In this document: piece after piece, positions 9,428 through 16,072 of the stretch
How the letters are laid out: each line of letters starts with the position of its first letter
How positions within the stretch are numbered: position 1 is the first letter of the stretch
Assembly: GCA_017529935.1 (NCBI GenBank)
Contig: JAFXNB010000012.1
Location: forward strand, 1 to 43,121
Origin: Selenomonadaceae bacterium
Lineage (GTDB): Bacteria > Bacillota > Negativicutes > Selenomonadales > Selenomonadaceae
Direction of reading: 5' to 3'
Length of the DNA stretch: 43,121 nt
Notes under the pieces: model-generated
The model's input: the letters and a program-made list of their open reading frames with translations, nothing else
Database searches by the model: none
What the model was told of the DNA's origin: nothing
Made by a program: the position numbers and the translations under genes

Positions 9428-9459
9428 GGAAAGTCAGCCCGCGCTTGCTTTCCGTTTTT
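9428..9459 (+). terminator. Terminator after the small membrane peptide gene
   Basis: GGAAAG (9428-9433) pairs with CTTTCC (9448-9453) and is followed by GTTTTT. The loop is long (14 nt), so confidence is moderate. Confidence 0.5.
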
Positions 9460-9485
9460 CCTTGCATTAGAAGGAAGGCGCAAAG

Positions 9486-9758
9486 ATGAAATTTATTTTG
9501 GCGGCGTTCGCGATTGTGATTTTACTCTCAAGCTCGGTCGAAGCGGCGGATTTAGATTTCGTTGCGCAAAAACACGTTGCGCCACCGAGATTGCACCGTC
9601 CCTTCTTGCCGCCTATGAAAACTCCGCAAAAAGATTACGTACCGCGCCGCTTCTTCCGCCCGACGCCGCATTTTTCGCCGCACGTGCCGAAACCCTCTAA
9701 CGACAATCGCGGTGGCAAAAGGAAAAATTTTTCCCCGCCGCGTTCGCCACACCGATAA
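9486..9758 (+). CDS. Small secreted proline-rich basic protein, unknown
   Basis: The 90-residue product starts with a clear signal peptide (MKFILAAFAIVILLSSSVEAA, about 21 residues, with a VEA-A type cleavage site). The mature part is short, basic and rich in Pro, His and Arg with no globular look (for example RRFFRPTPHFSPHVPKP). AAGGAAGG precedes the ATG. It is followed 23 nt later by another small secreted protein with a Pro-rich tail, so the two are probably one transcript. Function unknown; an envelope-associated or cationic peptide is possible. Confidence 0.6.
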   Translation: MKFILAAFAIVILLSSSVEAADLDFVAQKHVAPPRLHRPFLPPMKTPQKDYVPRRFFRPTPHFSPHVPKPSNDNRGGKRKNFSPPRSPHR

Positions 9759-9781
9759 AATTTACCAAGGAATGAACCCGT

Positions 9782-10108
9782 ATGAGAAGGTTAACGAAAA
9801 ATTTAATATTGGCGACGGCAGTTGTCAGCGCAATATTTATCGTTGACCTCTCGTCCGCAGGAGCCGCAAGTCTCCACTACGAAAAACCTTGCCCGATAGA
9901 AAAAAGTTGCCCGCTCTTAACGGACAACTCGCTACAATATCTGGATTTCTGGTCTAAGTTCCGCGATACCGTCATGCCCGACGAACCGCAGAATAATAAT
10001 CCGCCAAAAGAAATGCCCAAACCAAAACCCGCTGAAAAACCGAAACCCGCCGAAAAACCAAAACCGGCAGCTCCACCGCGGGCAGTCAATCCTAAACCGG
10101 CAAATTAA
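9782..10108 (+). CDS. Small secreted protein with a Pro/Lys repeat tail, unknown
   Basis: The 108-residue product has a basic N-terminus and a hydrophobic signal segment (about 8-29, ending SSAGAAS). Next is a short middle part with two cysteines (PCPIEKSCP, about 36-44). The tail is a repeat of PKPAEKP units (about 80-95), a low-complexity linker of the kind that crosses or contacts the cell wall. AAGGAATG precedes the ATG. Its last 4 bp overlap the 3' end of the converging gene at 10105. Function unknown. Confidence 0.6.
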   Translation: MRRLTKNLILATAVVSAIFIVDLSSAGAASLHYEKPCPIEKSCPLLTDNSLQYLDFWSKFRDTVMPDEPQNNNPPKEMPKPKPAEKPKPAEKPKPAAPPRAVNPKPAN

Positions 10109-10641
10109 TTTTGAATCGTGTAGCCGCGCTGAACGCGACCAAATCCATTTTCAACACGCAGATAATAAAAAGCTTTCTTCCGGTAATCGGTGACGGGATC
10201 GTTGCCGGTTTTTTCTTTGTAGCGGAGCGTGTTTTCGGCGTGCGCAGACTTGAAGCCGAACAGAATTTTCAGCGGCAAAGTTTTTCCGTGGCGCGGGATA
10301 ATCGAATCGTCAGCAATGTTGAGCGGATAATAAACGCCGCCGACTTGAACGAAGAGCATGGGCGCAACTTTTCCGACGAAAGTACCTTCGGGCGGCATGG
10401 CGAGCGGATAATCGCCGTCGGGCAACGCGACAAGTTCGCCGTTCTTTATGTAACTTAGCGCGTCCGATGGGAAAATTTCTTCGTGCCAGCTCGGCGGAAT
10501 ATCTGACTTGGGATAGAGCACGACCGCAAATGCCAACGCCACGCACACAGCGGCGGCGATAAAATAAAACTTCCGCGAAAACTTTCGGAACTCCGCCCGC
10601 TCCGCGTCCAAAATTTTTTGCAGTTGTCTAAGCTCGTTCAT
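10105..10641 (-). CDS. Membrane-anchored protein of unknown function
   Basis: The 178-residue protein has a charged cytoplasmic N-terminus (about 1-24), one membrane span (about 25-43, FYFIAAAVCVALAFAVVLY) and an extracytoplasmic domain of about 130 residues. The outer part has alternating beta-like stretches (APMLFVQVGGVYYPLNIAD; FYYLRVENGFGRVQRGY). I do not recognise a family. Its start overlaps the stop of the upstream gene by an ATGA arrangement (10638-10641), so the pair is translationally coupled. It meets the plus-strand gene at 10108 tail to tail with a 4-bp overlap and no terminator between. Confidence 0.65.
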   Translation of the reverse strand: MNELRQLQKILDAERAEFRKFSRKFYFIAAAVCVALAFAVVLYPKSDIPPSWHEEIFPSDALSYIKNGELVALPDGDYPLAMPPEGTFVGKVAPMLFVQVGGVYYPLNIADDSIIPRHGKTLPLKILFGFKSAHAENTLRYKEKTGNDPVTDYRKKAFYYLRVENGFGRVQRGYTIQN

Positions 10642-10907
10642 TGCGGCGGAAAGAACGGGCGATTAGAATGTTCGGTGATGTCTTTGATGACGTCCTTGTC
10701 GGGCTTGCCCAGAACCCAGCCGAGCATTTTTATTTCGGAGTGAACGGCAATTTTCTGGTCGCGAACATCGCCCGACGTGAAGCAAATTTTTTTGTAATTC
10801 TCCAGCGAAAGTTTATAGCGGGCGTTAATCTCCTGCAACGAACGCAATTTGTTCGGCGGATTGTGATAGCTCGCGATTAATTTCATGATGTCTTCCTGTT
10901 CAGCCAT
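10638..10907 (-). CDS. Small soluble protein of unknown function
   Basis: The 89-residue product is hydrophilic and probably helical, with no signal or membrane segment. It contains a weak helix-turn-helix-like stretch (SLQEINARYKLSLENYKKI, about 23-41), which makes a small DNA-binding or adaptor protein conceivable; this is a guess from composition. GGGAGA precedes the ATG at 10907. It is coupled to the membrane protein gene by a 4-bp overlap, so the two products probably act together. Confidence 0.6.
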   Translation of the reverse strand: MAEQEDIMKLIASYHNPPNKLRSLQEINARYKLSLENYKKICFTSGDVRDQKIAVHSEIKMLGWVLGKPDKDVIKDITEHSNRPFFPPQ

Positions 10908-10933
10908 GGAAAAATCTCCCTTCGGTAGATTTT

Positions 10934-10984
10934 TAGCTGTTAGCTGTTAGCTTCTAGCTGTTAGAATTGCTAACCACTAACCAC
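10934..10984. repeat. Heptamer tandem repeat array (TAGCTGT / CTAACCA)
   Basis: Four 7-nt units (TAGCTGT, TAGCTGT, TAGCTTC, TAGCTGT) run from 10934 to 10961. After TAG AATTG come two CTAACCA units (10970-10983) of roughly inverted sense, so the two arms can fold back (GTTAG/CTAAC). The array lies between the unknown gene at 10907 and the lgt remnant. The same heptamer family recurs at 35557. Confidence 0.75.
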
Positions 10985-11107
10985 TTTTTTACTCCTCCAA
11001 CTTAACCAAATAAAAATTCCTGTAGCAATCGCAAAGGCAACAACGCTGGTGACCTGCGCGGTTACTTTTAAAAAGTAACCAAACAGTGTGCGCGATGAAA
11101 TAGCTTT
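10970..11107 (-). pseudogene. In-frame remnant of an lgt 3' end
   Basis: Directly after the lgt stop codon, and in the same reading frame, 45 sense codons run to a TAG at 10970-10972. They encode a second version of the Lgt C-terminus: FLKVTAQVTSVVAFAIATG here against FLKSAQVTSVIAFAIAAG in lgt. The DNA at 10994-11061 closely matches 11132-11199. It has no start codon or ribosome binding site of its own. It is best read as the leftover of a tandem partial duplication or allele exchange at the end of lgt. A perfect palindrome (GGTTACTTTT, one base, AAAAGTAACC; 11060-11080) lies inside it. Confidence 0.7.
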
Positions 11108-11893
11108 TTAAATTTTATCTCCGCGCCGGTGCCGCCACCTTAACCAGATAAAAATTCCTGCGGCAATCGCAAACGCAATGACGCTGGTGACCTGCGCGGA
11201 CTTCAAGAAGCCGATGACTTGACTTGTGTAATCGCCGCGCATGAACTCCAAAAAAAATCTGGCGGCGGCATAGAGCATGACGTACAGCGCGAAACATTGC
11301 CCCTTAACATAATTCGTGCAACGGAAAATTAAAAGCAGAGCAAAAATCACAACGTCGAGCTGACATTCCCAAACTTCGGCGGGGAAAAGCGGCTGTGCGC
11401 CGTAAGTGCGATAGGCAAGCGTCGTGTCAGGATAAATTATTCCATAGTTGCCGCCGGTCGGTGCGCCGAATGCGTCGCCGTTCAAAAGATTAGCGCAACG
11501 CCCCAGAGCTTGACCGAGCACAATCGCCGGAGCCATGAGGTCGGCAAGGTGAATCACGTCGAGATTTTTTGTCTTGGCATAAATTGCGCCCGCCGTCACG
11601 CCCAAAATTATTCCGCCTTGAACAGCCATGCCGCCCTGCCACACGTTTAAAATTTCGTCTAGATGATTTTGATAGTAGCTCCAATCGAAAAAGAACACGT
11701 CCCAAAGTCTGGCACCGAGTAAGCCGAAGAAGCCGCCGATTAAGCCGATGTCGACGATAAATTTTTCGTAGCCGCGCCCGTCAACTTTCGCCATGAAGTA
11801 GCCGACGCCCGTCGCCAAAAAAATTGACAGCGATAAAATTACTCCGTAGGAACGAATCGGGAAATCGCCGACGTAAAATAAAAATTGGTGCAC
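11108..11893 (-). CDS. lgt: Prolipoprotein diacylglyceryl transferase
   Basis: Lgt moves a diacylglyceryl group from phosphatidylglycerol to the lipobox Cys of preprolipoproteins at the inner membrane. The 261-residue protein has about seven membrane spans. It carries the N-terminal FPIRSYGV (11-18), VWQGGMAVQGGIILG (about 84-98) in place of the H-GG..IHGG motif, and the Lgt signature GRCANLLNGDAFG (about 131-143). The start is a GTG at 11893 with GGAGG 7 nt upstream. A possible promoter is at 11919-11947. Substrates in this window include the six SBP lipoproteins and the OmpH-like lipoprotein. A second, degenerate copy of its 3' end follows the stop codon. Confidence 0.95.
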   Translation of the reverse strand: MHQFLFYVGDFPIRSYGVILSLSIFLATGVGYFMAKVDGRGYEKFIVDIGLIGGFFGLLGARLWDVFFFDWSYYQNHLDEILNVWQGGMAVQGGIILGVTAGAIYAKTKNLDVIHLADLMAPAIVLGQALGRCANLLNGDAFGAPTGGNYGIIYPDTTLAYRTYGAQPLFPAEVWECQLDVVIFALLLIFRCTNYVKGQCFALYVMLYAAARFFLEFMRGDYTSQVIGFLKSAQVTSVIAFAIAAGIFIWLRWRHRRGDKI

Positions 11894-11918
11894 GAGAATC
11901 CTCCGAGTGTTTTTGATA

Positions 11919-11947
11919 ATTATAGCAGGCGTTGAAGATTTTTAAAA
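11919..11947 (-). promoter_or_regulatory. Promoter of lgt
   Basis: A perfect TATAAT (11919-11924, minus strand) lies 26 bp before the GTG start, with a weak TTTTAA 17 bp further upstream. Confidence 0.45.
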
Positions 11948-11960
11948 GGATTTTTAATGG

Positions 11961-13544
11961 ATGCGTCGAAAGTCAAAGGCGGCAAGCAAGCTGATTACAA
12001 AAAAATTTCGTGGAGGGATGAGGTTGGCGTTTTTTTTGATAGTGCCGAGCGTCATGATAATCAGTATCTTGCTGATACACGCGCTGGCGAATCGGCTTGG
12101 GTTGCGAATTTTTTACCCGACGCTAATCGCGGTGGCGGTGGTGTCGATTATGGTTGACTTCGTGGCGGCGACCGTCGCGCCCGCAATCGGTCGAGAATTT
12201 TTGTTGTGGTTGGGGCTTATGATTTTGGCGGCGTCGTTCCTGCTCACCTTGGCGAACAGATTTTTGTTGAAGAGGCAGCAAGCCGAGGAAAAAAAGTTCG
12301 ACGCGGAAGTCAAAGCGGCTTACGAGGCGTCGAAAGATGAAGCTTTTTTGAATCCGGCGGCGAAACCTGCTACGATTGACAAATTCGAGTGGGGCGACGA
12401 AAAAAATTTATTCGAGGTGCCGCCCGCTTACAACGAATCGACAACCGACGCCGATAAAAATTCCGACGCTGATAAAATTTCCGACGCCGATAAAAATTCC
12501 GACGCTGATAAAATTTCCGACGCCGATAAAAATTCTGCCGACGCTGATAAAAATTCTGCCGCTGATAAAATTTCTGTCGCCGATAAAAATTCCGACGCAG
12601 ATAAAAATTCTGTCGCCGATAAAAATTTTGTCGCCGATAAAAATTCCGACGCAGATAAAAATTCTGTCGCCGATAAAAATTCCGACGCAGATAAAAATTC
12701 TGTCGCCGATAAAAATTCCGACGCCGATAAAAATTCCGACGCCGATAAAAATTCCGACGCAGATAAAAATTCTGTCGCCGATAAAAATTCTGCTGTTGAG
12801 GAGGAGCTTAGCGGAAATCCCGCGTTACCCGAAAACTTCCCGCTGGAAAAAATTTTCAAGCCGCTACCCGAAGTAAAACCTAAAGAGGCGGACAAACCTA
12901 TCAAGTTGGAAGAAAAGCCCAAGGCAACAGAAGAATTCCCGCTCGAAGAAGTTTTCAAGCCGCTGTCCAAGGTGAAGCCCGAACCAGTCAAGCACTTCGA
13001 CGCGCCGAAAAAAATCGAACGCACGGAGCTTTTCCCGTTGCAGGAAGTTTTTCGCCCGCTGTCGACGATGGATTTGGACAAGCTGGAAGAAATCACGCAG
13101 GAAGAAAAATCTTTGCCGCACGAAGAGGAAACCAATCCCGAAGAAAAAATCGACACGCTCGACGATTTGCTGGACAAGGCATATGCCGAACGCGACAAAG
13201 GGCACGTGTGGCAGGCGATACAAACTTATAAAAAGGCGTTGGAACGCTACCGCAACGACGAATACGCGCCGTTCGTGGCGATTGACTTGGGCAATATCTA
13301 CAAGGAACAGGCACTTTACTCCGACGCGATAAAAATTTACGAGGAAGCTCTGACGTTGCCCGCCGTCAAGCGCAACGCCTCAACCAGAAAAGAATTCGCG
13401 GGCACGCTGGAATATCTGCGCGTCGTTCACAACGTCCTAATCAAAAATCGTGCGCTGTCGACGCCGTTCAGCCAGCTATCAAAGGAAATTCTGCAGGAGA
13501 TAGACACCGAATTAAAAAAAGTGCAACTTAGCTCCGCGCAGTAA
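11961..13544 (+). CDS. Membrane protein with hexapeptide repeats and C-terminal TPR domain
   Basis: The 527-residue protein has three parts. The N-terminus (about 20-110) has about three membrane spans. The middle (163-277) is a low-complexity tract of 19 units of DADKNS or variants. The C-terminal third has a TPR-like region ([18 protein letters not shown] and [18 protein letters not shown], about 410-465). Between repeat tract and TPR, a motif recurs three times: [20 protein letters not shown] and [10 protein letters not shown]. These look like short linear binding motifs. AAGGA lies 10 nt before the ATG at 11961; another ATG at 11957 opens a different, shorter frame. The PRC-barrel gene follows 35 nt later, so they probably form an operon. 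The function is unknown; a membrane scaffold is my inference. Confidence 0.8.
   Translation: MRRKSKAASKLITKKFRGGMRLAFFLIVPSVMIISILLIHALANRLGLRIFYPTLIAVAVVSIMVDFVAATVAPAIGREFLLWLGLMILAASFLLTLANRFLLKRQQAEEKKFDAEVKAAYEASKDEAFLNPAAKPATIDKFEWGDEKNLFEVPPAYNESTTDADKNSDADKISDADKNSDADKISDADKNSADADKNSAADKISVADKNSDADKNSVADKNFVADKNSDADKNSVADKNSDADKNSVADKNSDADKNSDADKNSDADKNSVADKNSAVEEELSGNPALPENFPLEKIFKPLPEVKPKEADKPIKLEEKPKATEEFPLEEVFKPLSKVKPEPVKHFDAPKKIERTELFPLQEVFRPLSTMDLDKLEEITQEEKSLPHEEETNPEEKIDTLDDLLDKAYAERDKGHVWQAIQTYKKALERYRNDEYAPFVAIDLGNIYKEQALYSDAIKIYEEALTLPAVKRNASTRKEFAGTLEYLRVVHNVLIKNRALSTPFSQLSKEILQEIDTELKKVQLSSAQ
12447..12791 (+). repeat. 18-nt coding tandem repeat (19 units)
   Basis: Nineteen units of about GACGCCGATAAAAATTCC encode D/V-A-D-K-N/I-S; one extra codon breaks the period once. 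The unit is a multiple of three, so copy-number change would alter protein length without a frameshift. Nucleotide identity between units is high, with a GAC/GTC (Asp/Val) alternation, which suggests recent slippage or recombination. Confidence 0.9.
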
Positions 13545-13579
13545 ATAAATTCAATCGATAAAATTTTGGAGGTATCAGA

Positions 13580-14689
13580 ATGAAAAAAAGTGTTGAAATT
13601 CTGGGCTTGCCGATTATCAGCATAACCGAAGGGCGCGAGCTTGGCGTCAGTAAATCGCTTTTAATCGACGCCAAAAACGGCGTGGTCGCGGCGATAACGA
13701 TAGAGGACGACGATTGGTATCGCGGCGTCAAGCTCATTCCTTACGAGGCGATTATCGCAATCGGCGAGGACGCGGTGACAATCACGCACAGCGAAAACAT
13801 TTTGAACTTGGAAGAGGCGGGCGATTATGAACGACTGCTGGTTGAAAATATTCGCGTCATCGGCACCAAGGCGATAACCAAGACGGGGCGCATTCAAGGC
13901 AAGGTCACGGAAGTTTTTATCGGCGCGGGCGGCAGGATTGAGAAATGCGAAATCACGAAGCCCGACGGCATGATTGACGCGGTCAACGCCGAGCAAATTT
14001 CTATTTTCGGCAAGCAAGTCACGGTTATAGACGTCGACGAGGAAAAAAAAAATAGTTTGACGGAGCAACCCGCGTTCGAGCCGGCGTTCCAAGCTTATTC
14101 TGAAGAACCGGAGCCTGAAGTTTGGACGCCGCCCGTTCAAGTCGAGGAGCAAAAGGAAATCGAACCGCCGAGCGCAGACTTGCCGCAGCCGGAAGAAGTT
14201 CAGCCGATAACCGAATTGACGTTACCGCCGCAAGAAGAGCCGGTGACGACGCCAGAAACTCAAGCGGCACTGGAAGAAACCATGACGCCCGAACCCGTCA
14301 AGGAGACAGTCGAACAGCCCGTAGTTGAGGAGCCGATTGTAGAAGAGCCAGTTGTCGAGGAGCCGCCCGTCGTCGAGGAAAAAGTTTCGGAAGAAGATAA
14401 AAAAATCGCGACGATGACGCAACAGGCAGAAGATTTAAAAGCGGCGTTGCAGAAGGCGCGGGCAAATAAGCAGGCGGAACAAAAGCCGATGACTTCGCAG
14501 AAAAAGCAAGTGGAAAAGGCAGTCGACGAACGCCGCCGCAGAGTTTTGCTCGGCAAACACGCAACCAAAACAATCACGGCGGAAAGCGGCACGGTCGTCG
14601 TAGAAGCGGGCGCGGAAGTCACGGAAGAAGTCCTTCAACGCGCACGCCTCTCAAATAAATTTATCGAACTGTCAATGAACGTTCAATAA
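13580..14689 (+). CDS. PRC-barrel domain protein with acidic linker and C-terminal tail
   Basis: The 369-residue protein starts with two PRC-barrel-like units (about 1-80 and 85-155; for example LGLPIISITEGRELGVSKSLLID and GTKAITKTGRIQGKVTEVFI). Such beta-barrels occur in RimM, in photosynthetic reaction centre H subunits and in sporulation proteins. A long Pro/Glu-rich, probably disordered segment follows (about 165-275, with EEPVVEEPPVVEE), then a Lys/Arg-rich helix (about 280-330) and a small C-terminal block (KTITAESGTVVVEAGAEV). GGAGG lies 7 nt before the ATG. It sits behind the TPR membrane protein and before a shared terminator, so the two may interact. The role is unknown. Confidence 0.8.
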   Translation: MKKSVEILGLPIISITEGRELGVSKSLLIDAKNGVVAAITIEDDDWYRGVKLIPYEAIIAIGEDAVTITHSENILNLEEAGDYERLLVENIRVIGTKAITKTGRIQGKVTEVFIGAGGRIEKCEITKPDGMIDAVNAEQISIFGKQVTVIDVDEEKKNSLTEQPAFEPAFQAYSEEPEPEVWTPPVQVEEQKEIEPPSADLPQPEEVQPITELTLPPQEEPVTTPETQAALEETMTPEPVKETVEQPVVEEPIVEEPVVEEPPVVEEKVSEEDKKIATMTQQAEDLKAALQKARANKQAEQKPMTSQKKQVEKAVDERRRRVLLGKHATKTITAESGTVVVEAGAEVTEEVLQRARLSNKFIELSMNVQ

Positions 14690-14710
14690 AAGTTTCACGC
14701 AACAAAAAAT

Positions 14711-14738
14711 CCCGACAGCTTGTCGGGAAATTTTTTTT
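14711..14738. terminator. Bidirectional terminator between PRC-barrel gene and maf
   Basis: CCCGAC (14711-14716) pairs with GTCGGG (14722-14727) and is followed by AAATTTTTTTT on plus. On the minus strand A/T-rich sequence also follows, and maf ends at 14737 right against it. Confidence 0.85.
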
Positions 14739-15294
14739 ATAATGCAATGCCCGCCGCTTGCGCCAATTTCCGCAGCCTATAAACGGGCAAGCCGACGACG
14801 TTCGACCAGTCGCCGTGAATTTTTTCTATAAATTTCGTCGCGCCGCCCTGCAGTGCATACGAGCCAGATTTATCGAGCGGTTCGCCCGTGGCAACGTAGT
14901 CGTGAATTTCCTGCGCCGTCATGGAGCCGAAGTAAACTTCTGTGACCTCCGCCGCCGTGAAAATTTTGCCGCCCGCGCAGATTGCCAAGCCCGTTATGAC
15001 TTCGTGACATTTGCCCGAAAGCCGCGCCAACATTTTTTCAGCACCGTGCACGCCGTCGGGTTTACCGAAAATTTCGCCGTCGAGCACAACGATTGTATCC
15101 GCGCCAATGACGACCGCGTCGGGGTGTTTGGCGGCGATTGAACTTGCCTTGCGTTTTGCGTTTTCCACCGCCAAAGTTTTCGGGCTGTCGGAGAGCTGAA
15201 CTTCTTCAGCGTCGCTGACTTCCACGACAAAATTATCACACAGCTTGCGGAGGAGTTCATGCCTGCGCGGCGAGCCTGAAGCTAAAATTACCAT
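14737..15294 (-). CDS. maf: Maf-like nucleoside triphosphate pyrophosphatase
   Basis: Maf proteins hydrolyse non-canonical or pyrimidine NTPs to monophosphates and so clean the nucleotide pool; overexpression blocks septation in Bacillus. The 185-residue protein has the N-terminal ASGSPRR (5-11), Asp66 in GADTIVV and the late motif DKSGSYALQG of the dTTP/UTP-type group. GGAGG precedes the ATG. It is the last gene of the rtcB-brnT-antitoxin run, 15 nt after the second antitoxin-like gene. The region just before its start repeats the leader of that gene. Confidence 0.93.
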   Translation of the reverse strand: MVILASGSPRRHELLRKLCDNFVVEVSDAEEVQLSDSPKTLAVENAKRKASSIAAKHPDAVVIGADTIVVLDGEIFGKPDGVHGAEKMLARLSGKCHEVITGLAICAGGKIFTAAEVTEVYFGSMTAQEIHDYVATGEPLDKSGSYALQGGATKFIEKIHGDWSNVVGLPVYRLRKLAQAAGIAL

Positions 15295-15309
15295 TGATAA
15301 ACCTCCAAA

Positions 15310-15540
15310 TTAGCCGACATCGCGCTTCTTGAAGCGTTCGGGGAATTCTTTACGCCACATTTCATTTGTAATGTAGCCTGTTCTGTATTTGCGAATCAGG
15401 TAGCGAATTTCTTCGTGTTCCTTTTTGCTCATGGGCGGGCAGTCCTCATCATAGACAATCGGGCGACCTTTGAGCGCGGCGATTTCAGCTTTCTCCTCCG
15501 CCGTCAACGGTTCACCGACCCTCCTCGTGTAATACTCCAT
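15310..15540 (-). CDS. BrnA-like antitoxin, second tandem copy
   Basis: The 76-residue product is a close paralogue of the gene just upstream (15556-15795). They share VGEPL(T/S)AEEKAEIAALKGRPIV, DEDC and the ending F-x-x-RDVG. The N-terminal LTAEEKAEIAALKG resembles the start of BrnA-type antitoxins, but the C-terminus (RKEFPERFKKRDVG) lacks the usual ribbon-helix-helix pattern. Leader and coding DNA are both duplicated: GGCTAATTTGGAGG precedes this gene and maf alike. It probably arose by tandem duplication and may neutralise the BrnT toxin or an unlinked one. Family assignment is by resemblance only. Confidence 0.65.
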   Translation of the reverse strand: MEYYTRRVGEPLTAEEKAEIAALKGRPIVYDEDCPPMSKKEHEEIRYLIRKYRTGYITNEMWRKEFPERFKKRDVG

Positions 15541-15555
15541 TTATAAGCCTCCAAA

Positions 15556-15795
15556 TTAGCCGACGTCACGATTTTTGAAGTCTTCGGGGAATTCCTTCAG
15601 CCACAATTCTTTGGTCACGTGCCGCGTATTGTACTTGCGCATGATGTACAGATTTTTTTGATGGCACTCCTCGCTGAGCGGCATGCAGTCTTCGTCGAAA
15701 ACAATCGGGCGACCTTTGAGCGCGGCGATTTCAGCTTTCTCCTCCGCCGACAACGGTTCACCGACTCTCATCGTGTAATACTCCAAGTTTTCCAT
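15556..15795 (-). CDS. BrnA-like antitoxin, first copy, overlapping brnT
   Basis: The 79-residue product begins at an ATG (15795) with AAAGGAG about 9 nt upstream; a longer frame to 15828 has no such site. Its start overlaps the last 38 bp of brnT, the tight coupling seen in toxin-antitoxin pairs. It has YYTMRVGEPLSAEEK, the shared DEDC and a C-terminal LWLKEFPEDFKNRDVG. The protein is acidic in the middle and basic at the end. BrnA antitoxins normally repress the operon through a ribbon-helix-helix domain, which I cannot see here. The antitoxin role is therefore inferred mainly from position next to brnT. Confidence 0.7.
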   Translation of the reverse strand: MENLEYYTMRVGEPLSAEEKAEIAALKGRPIVFDEDCMPLSEECHQKNLYIMRKYNTRHVTKELWLKEFPEDFKNRDVG

Positions 15796-16069
15796 AATAC
15801 TTTCTCCTTTCCTCTTCTGTTGCTTCACGAGCGGAAATCAATCGAATTTTATCGCGTCGTTCAGTGTAAACTACAAACAAAACATTATCCGCCATTCCAA
15901 TAACTTGCCAACGTTCCTCGTCCCAAGAATGAAATGCGTCGAATTCCTCAAGGCGATTTGGGTCATTGAAAACCTTCGCCGCCGATTTGAAGCTGACGCC
16001 GTGCTTAATTTTGTTGAGCTTGGCTTTCTCCCTGTCCCATTCAAAGTTCAAGTAAGTTATCGTTTCCAC
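15758..16069 (-). CDS. brnT: BrnT family ribonuclease toxin
   Basis: The 103-residue protein is a BrnT (DUF497) toxin, a RelE-fold ribonuclease of type II toxin-antitoxin modules. Seen are FEWDREKAKLNKIKHGVSF (9-27) with the family's W-D-x-x-K-x-x-x-N-x-x-KHG-V-S-F pattern, VFNDPNRLE (about 33-41) and IRLISAREATEEERRKY near the C-terminus. It starts with GTG at 16069; its ribosome binding site GGAGGGG spans the end of rtcB, whose TGA lies 3 nt upstream. It is thus coupled to rtcB on one side and overlaps the antitoxin-like gene on the other. Confidence 0.9.
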   Translation of the reverse strand: METITYLNFEWDREKAKLNKIKHGVSFKSAAKVFNDPNRLEEFDAFHSWDEERWQVIGMADNVLFVVYTERRDKIRLISAREATEEERRKYYGKLGVLHDESR

Positions 16070-16072
16070 TTA

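Noticed and set aside
11060-11080. Palindrome as an lgt terminator
   Set aside because: Although the stem is perfect, no T-tract follows on either strand.
12447-12791. CRISPR-like regular repeat
   Set aside because: Units are contiguous without spacers and encode a constant hexapeptide in frame; no cas gene is in the window.
12376-12876. Second frame in the 18-bp repeat ([10 protein letters not shown]-type peptide)
   Set aside because: It only follows the repeat in another frame; membrane and TPR parts lie in the main frame.
15760-15828. Longer N-terminus (from 15828) for the first antitoxin-like gene
   Set aside because: The ATG at 15795 has a proper ribosome binding site; the longer start has none and overlaps brnT further.
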